Part shown: piece after piece, positions 58,701 to 64,000 of the stretch
Layout of the letters: every line of letters starts with the position of its first letter
Position numbering within the stretch: position 1 is the stretch's first letter
Assembly: GCF_001625215.2 (NCBI RefSeq)
Contig: NC_030385.2
Span: 37,101,598 to 37,165,597 of the forward strand
Direction: 5' to 3'
Length of the DNA: 64,000 nt
DNA from: Daucus carota subsp. sativus
Taxonomy: Eukaryota; Streptophyta; Magnoliopsida; Apiales; Apiaceae
Made by a program: the position numbers and the translations under genes
The notes under the pieces: model-generated
What the model was told of the DNA's origin: nothing
The model's input: the letters and a program-made list of their open reading frames with translations, nothing else
Database searches by the model: none

Positions 58701-61700
58701 ACAATAACTTTGATATCATTATCGAAAATTGAAAGAAAACTACTTCCTTATCCTTGTAGAGGCAGATAGACTTTGGTCATATTACTTGATAGTGTAACTA
58801 TTTCTAATTATGAGTAGGTATCTGCAAGCCTAGTAACCTGATGTGCAATGAGTAGACATAACTGTGACATTATGGTTGACTGTCCCTTCATCAGATCATG
58901 TTGTGGCGAGTCTTTCATTTATAACTATGCCTACATTATCTATGCACTACTCTTTGGTTCCTCGTATTTGTGGAGTATGTATAATCTGGTGCTGTAATGA
59001 TGTCATGGCAGTTTCTTAGTGCAGTCATGGTTTTATTATTGTGTGCAGATATATTATTGCTAAGTAGTACTTGCACTAAGATATATTTGGTACATAAAAG
59101 TTATACCTGGTATTCCATGCCCCACAATGACGACATATAGGCACCATATCTCTATATAATTGTGAATGTCCTATTGAGCTGCAGTTGTGTAGCACCCTAA
59201 CATGCATGCTATATGTGAAAGTGGGAATATATTATGGAAACATTATGAAAGCAAGAAGAGGCTTTATGTGAATGCGGTGCTCTGTACTGTACTTTAAGCA
59301 AGTTTTACATATATGATTCTTGTTATGTAGAAGGGACAACATGTGGAAATATCTACACTTAATCATCCATTTATCTGGAAATCGCTGACATATTAACCAT
59401 ACAGACACTTGTGATTCAGGCATTTGAATACAAAAAGCTGCTTCTAGACTATAATAGAGAGGTTCGCCGAGCAACTCATGACACCATGGCTAATCTTGTC
59501 ACTGTTGTGGGGTTAGCTTTTTTTCTTTTGTATCTATATTATGTGGTAATAATGTGATCTTTGATTGAATTGCTTTTCGATACTGGCACATGACTGCACA
59601 AAGATGCCTTTTTTTTCTTCTGCTAACATACTTATATAATGCGAATGAGATTTTTTTTCCCCTTATAACTGAATTATTCATTTGTAATATTTAATTATCT
59701 ATGTAGAGGCCAATTGGGGGCAACACAAATATTCTAAACTATTTCCTGTAATTTTATTATCTTTTGTACTTGCTAAGGTTCTTTCCGGGGGTACGTAAAT
59801 GTGTATTCTGAATTGATACTTGCTCAACTTTTAGAAGACTTGCTAACAGGACACTGTTTTTTTTATAATGAGAAAACATAGGAACATCCATCTTACCCTG
59901 CTCAGTGTAAGTTTTGTGTAGTATTGTTTTAACTGCTTGCAACTGGTCCATGTTTGAAAGCTTATTTTTTTTTATTTTGATATAGGTGCTAAATAGAAAG
60001 TTTAGTGCATCAATCTACTGTTAATTCCTCTAAAAAATCTTGAAATACGCATCTCTTAGTATGCAAGTAAAGTATTGTCTTGGTCTCTTTGGTTTACGTG
60101 TCTGTGTTTTTGTATGTATATATATTATCTTTTCAGGAGAGGTTTAGCTCCACATCTGAAGTCTCTTATGGGACCATGGTGGTTGTCTCAGTTTGACCCT
60201 GTTAATGATGTTTCCCAAGCTGCAAAACAGTCGCTACAGGTTATTTGTTCTCTCTTTAACTGAAAGAGTAATGGTTCGTCTCCACCAAGGGGTATAATTT
60301 AAGTATCATAAGTAAAGCTATCAATGTAGTTGGGACTTGATTTGTGTTAAGGATTGAAATGCTTAGTCCCCTTAAGTGATATAATGGAACATTTAATCGT
60401 TCTTTTGCAGGATAATATTTTTTTTCCTATTAACCGATCAACTTTATATAGGATAGCCTCCATCCATGGAGAAAATTGCTTAAACTGTTTGCTTGGTGTA
60501 GCAGTTGCACCCTCTCATCAATCAGTATCAGCATCTGGTTAAAACCCATCAAAGCTGATCTTCGCATTCTCTTTTGACACAATATATGTGCTCAGGGACT
60601 ATATTATTGGCCAGAAAGTACTGAGGTCTTTGGTGCATCTTCTTTCTTACATATCTGGTGCATCTTTTTTGTCTTTCTCCAGCATCAAATATAAATTTTG
60701 GAGCTTCTCCTGCAAAAACATGCCATCTGCGTGCCTAACATGTCAATCTGTATTTTGTATTTGTTCAAAGCATCAAACCATAGTTACTTGGCTCCCTTCT
60801 TTAGACGACACATGATCATCCTGATCTTTGTATGCTGGCACCAGAGTCTGATTATGAAAATAAACATAAAAAAACAGGCGTCAATTGTCTTCTTATAAAG
60901 TCCCTCTTTCCTCTCATCTCGCAAGTGACAGATGTCAAACTGCGTGATCTTTGAAGACTGGTGAACACAATTTCTATCCAAAAGTCAGCTCTTTGTGTCA
61001 CCGTACCAAATCCATTTCCTCTCTTTTTCCCATATATCAGCTGCTCCTTGGTGGTTGTAAAAAATAGTAACATCAGAGATTAGATTTTCTGATGTGACAA
61101 CAGATTTTTAACTCCTCTTCCTTACATTTTCCACATTTCTCAAGTAATAATCTTTATATTAATTCCCCATTTTTTTCAACTTTCTTTTACCCGTTACTTT
61201 CCCCCTACTTTTTATTATAAGTACAAAGCCTTTGGGTTTGAAATTAAAGAAAAGAGTGCAAGTCACAGTTGTTGAATAGATAGATACTTACACAGCATGT
61301 GTACTATAACCTTCGATGGGTGTTCCAAGAACGCAAATTTTTGGAGATTAAACTTGCCAATTCTAGCGTATCCTTGCAGTTTAATTGAATGTTAAAGAAA
61401 TGCAGCGACTTTGTCGGGCGGTGCATATGAATCCTAGTTTTCGCTGTTAATTTAACTGGTTAAACAGTTATTATGCAACCAACTGAAGAAAATTTCTGGA
61501 TAAATTTAGGATATATAATAGCACATTGATTTATTTACATAAAGATATTTTTTGTTCCAAGTCTTGTTTCCTGCTTTCAACCGTCAAATCAAAAGCATTG
61601 CCAATAAATTTCAAGCATAGTTATTTCTTTCTACTCGTCTGGCCATTTGCTTCCCTATCAAGCACAAATCACTGACAGTCTCGCAAGCTAGCATTATAAG

Positions 61701-64000
61701 TTTGACTAATTATATTAAAGCTCATTTTCTCTTCAACAATAGATTGCATTGTTTTTATACTTATTCGTGTACATATCTGTTAAAATGTTGTACACTAAAA
61801 GCTGGAAATCGTATAATATGAAACAGGCAGCGTTCCCAGCACAAGAAAAAAGGCTAGATGCTTTGGTGTTATGTACGGCTGAAGTTTTTATGTATTTAGA
61901 CGATGTTCTTAAACTCACTCCAAAGACTATGTTTGATAAAGAAGTTGCTTCTGATGAGGCGGAAGAGATACACCATCAGGTTCGCTTAATAGATTCATAA
62001 ACCTTCTTCATAATATTTTTACTTTGATGATCTTTGTTGTGCGAACTCCTTGCATCTATCTGTAAGATGAGTACTTGTTTCATGTTGTATAGGAAATAAA
62101 TGTGTCAAATCTAGAGCCAAGTTTTAGTAATCAGAAGCTAGTGTTTACTTCAGTTTTATTTGAATATATTTCCTTCCGATTCGGGGTTGTGGAATATTTT
62201 ATGGTGGCAACTAGTGCATTTGTGGGAATAGTTTCTTGTTCTGTGACAGCAGATCTGGGAAGAAAGAGTAACCATAGAATGAACCGTAGTATTAAGTGAT
62301 TAGCTGATTAAAGGTATATTGGGAACAAGCTAAAGCTACCCAAGTAAGTTTAAACAGAAAGTGTACCAAGTTAATAGACAGTTGGACATAGTATTTTATG
62401 CATTCTTATTTGTTGGTACTTGCTAAACATTTGTTGGTACTTGCTAAACAATGTTGTCTTTAACAAATAAATTGGATGGACCTAAATAAATATGAATTGT
62501 TGTGGAATAATATCAAAAGGATCTTATAGTAACAAGTTGTTTCGAGGCCTTAGATTACATTGACAATTGGAGGTTGAAGTTCATGTTGAAACCAAACATT
62601 CTTAAACTACACAATATTCTATACAATCTTATTTTTTTATACTTGCAAAAAAATATTGTCCATGTTAATAAATTATATGAACATGAATGTTGGATGACTT
62701 TTAATGAATTAAAACCCAAAGGATAATTTAGTAACAAGTTGTCTCAAAAGATTACATCGATGACACAAGCTATAAACAGATCGGATCACCCTAAATCCAT
62801 ATCCTAATCCATTTGGTTTTATCGGATTCGGATCAGACCGGATCGACTTCATATTTTTGAAAGGCCAATGCATATCTGATCCATTTATATTATCAGATCG
62901 GATTTCGGATATTCATTTAATAATTATTTATTTATAATGTTGAATATAAAAAGTAAAAAATTTCAAATATATAATTTTGAAATATACTACTCCCTCCGTC
63001 CTAACCATTTCTTTACAGTTTCCTTTTTGGGATGTCTCATCCAATTCTTTACATTTCAAAATTTACTAAAAATAGTCAATGGGTCCCACCACTTTCCCAC
63101 TTTTCCTCCCCTTTCACACTACTTTTACACCACTATCTCCTTTTTATACATTAAAAATCTACGGGTCCCGCGATTTCACCCACTTTTCTTTCATTTTTTC
63201 ACTTCTTTTTTCATACTTCTTAACCTCCGTGTCTCAACCAAACGTAAAGGATTGGCTGGGACGGAGGGACTACTATATTAGTGACTAGAAGGTTATTGGT
63301 TATCGTCATTATTCAACTAAAGCAAATCATAAAAATATGAAAGTGATTTACAAAATCTAAAAATTTAAACTAAATAGATTTATAGATGGAGAAAAGTCTT
63401 TTCGGAGGAGTTTTATTTGAGTAATAAAATATTTTTCTTGATATTTATATGTAAGATATTAGAGGTATATGTGTAATTTGAGTTTAAGATACTCCCTTTG
63501 TCTCATTTTAGATGTCTCTTTTTCAAAAAAAAAATTGATTTCCTTAAATACTTGGTTTTTGCTTTTCCTAGCGTAATTTTTCAAATATTTTTATATCATT
63601 AATTTCTAGTTTTTGAGTGATTTGAACATAATAACGACTCAACTCAATTTAATAAAATATGAGAGGTAGTCAAAGAAAAAAATTATTTTTTCTCAACATA
63701 ATAGACTTGTTTGACTTTTTAATAGTCAAATTGACCGAACTTTGGCCACACATAAAACCTCACTCTTTTATGGTTTTTAAAAATGAAAAATACAAAATGA
63801 TTAGATCAAATATTCGTTTGAATGATATATACCCAAAAGTTTCATAGTTAAATAATATATGTAATTGTTGGGAAAAATTTGGTCAATGACCAAGTCAAGT
63901 TGAAACATGACTGTTATTCTAACATAGAGTCAATACCTAGCTAATTATTTTTCTAAATATGTGGTTTCTTAAAATAGACATCCAAAATAGGACGGAAGTA
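52742..64000 (+). CDS. LTN1: E3 ubiquitin ligase Listerin, 5' part (runs off the window)
   Basis: Listerin is the ribosome quality-control RING ligase that ubiquitylates nascent chains stuck on 60S subunits. Visible exons: 52742-52797, 52892-53006, 57067-57129, 57905-57982, 59420-59511, 60137-60239 and 61827-61979. They total 660 nt, 220 codons, with all phases consistent. The N-terminus [19 protein letters not shown], then AASLLP and [15 protein letters not shown], is the plant Listerin start. Later blocks are [55 protein letters not shown] and [13 protein letters not shown]. The RING domain is at the C-terminus in this family and lies beyond the window. Intron 2 is 4.06 kb and contains a TIR element. 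The acceptor at 59405 is an in-frame alternative that would add five residues (TLVIQ). No exon is seen after 61979; intron 7 continues past the end. Confidence 0.93.
53741..53876. repeat. 68-bp tandem duplication in Listerin intron 2
   Basis: The unit beginning TTAGTGGGCT(T/C)(G/A)CTGAAGAT and running through GAAGAGGAAGTC and CAGCTCCTTCAAAT to TTGATCTTGTGATT is present twice head to tail with a few differences. Confidence 0.85.
54869..55725. mobile_element. Probable TIR element with GGTGGC-rich interior in Listerin intron 2
   Basis: ATAAAAACTAAAAACCA near 54885 is mirrored by GGGTTTTTAGTTTTTAGAAT near 55683. The interior has a pyrimidine-rich CCACC/CTCCGTC block, several AATTTAGTGAT(A/T)T repeats (55280-55330 and 55640) and a GGTGGCGGTGG block. 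The Pro- and His-rich frames there are by-products of this composition. Termini and target duplication are not resolved. Confidence 0.5.
62990..63270. mobile_element. Stowaway-type MITE
   Basis: CTCCCTCCGTCCTAACCATT and GGGACGGAGGGAC are inverted ends beside TA; about 281 bp. It lies in what should be Listerin intron 7. Confidence 0.88.
63492..64000. mobile_element. Stowaway-type MITE reaching the window edge
   Basis: CTCCCTTTGTCTCATTTTAG at the left is mirrored by the last bases of the window (AGACATCCAAAATAGGACGG, then AAGTA). The right boundary is at or just beyond position 64000. Confidence 0.75.

Overview
The window is nuclear DNA from a flowering plant. The genes have many spliceosomal introns (GT-AG, plus one apparent AT-AC intron), the intergenic DNA is AT-rich, and Stowaway MITEs, Helitrons and MULE/hAT-like elements are scattered throughout. 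The gene set (RIN4/NOI, cinnamate 4-hydroxylase, Listerin, plant-type cytosolic methionyl-tRNA synthetase) fits a eudicot. The cinnamate 4-hydroxylase protein looks asterid-like, but that placement is an inference from memory of the family.

Layout. At 0.7-4.0 kb (+) is a Myb/SANT-like gene. An upstream exon that resembles exon 1 of EMB8-type alpha/beta-hydrolases can splice to it in frame. At 5.9-7.9 kb (+) is the 71-aa RNA polymerase subunit RPB10, convergent with a RIN4-like immune regulator at 8.9-11.5 kb (-). From 12 to 18 kb lies a transposon block: a Stowaway MITE, a tandem Helitron array interrupted by a MULE-like element with a 9-bp target duplication, minisatellites and a hAT-like element with an 8-bp target duplication. 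At 18.6-23.3 kb (+) is a 14-exon cytosolic methionyl-tRNA synthetase that stops before the usual C-terminal EMAP-II domain. At 24.4-25.1 kb (+) is a small SERF/4F5 protein whose first coding intron looks U12-type AT-AC. At 26.8 kb (-) is tRNA-Arg(CCT).

From 27 to 33 kb is another repeat block: MITEs, a MULE-like foldback element, a LINE 3' end, a hAT-like element and a minus-strand Helitron. At 33.7-36.5 kb (+) is cinnamate 4-hydroxylase (CYP73A), with an extra intron in its usual first exon. From 37.8 to 49.8 kb (-) is a large, roughly 16-exon gene for an uncharacterised plant protein. It is divergent from the 5' part of Listerin (LTN1), which starts at 52.7 kb (+) and runs off the window; seven coding exons are visible.

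The genes are independent housekeeping, defence and metabolic loci and do not form a functional cluster. Exon boundaries were worked out by hand from splice signals, phase continuity and recall of the families. For RPB10, MetRS, SERF, C4H, RIN4-like and the visible Listerin exons, phases close exactly. The large minus-strand gene has one unresolved exon, and its last exon is a proposal.
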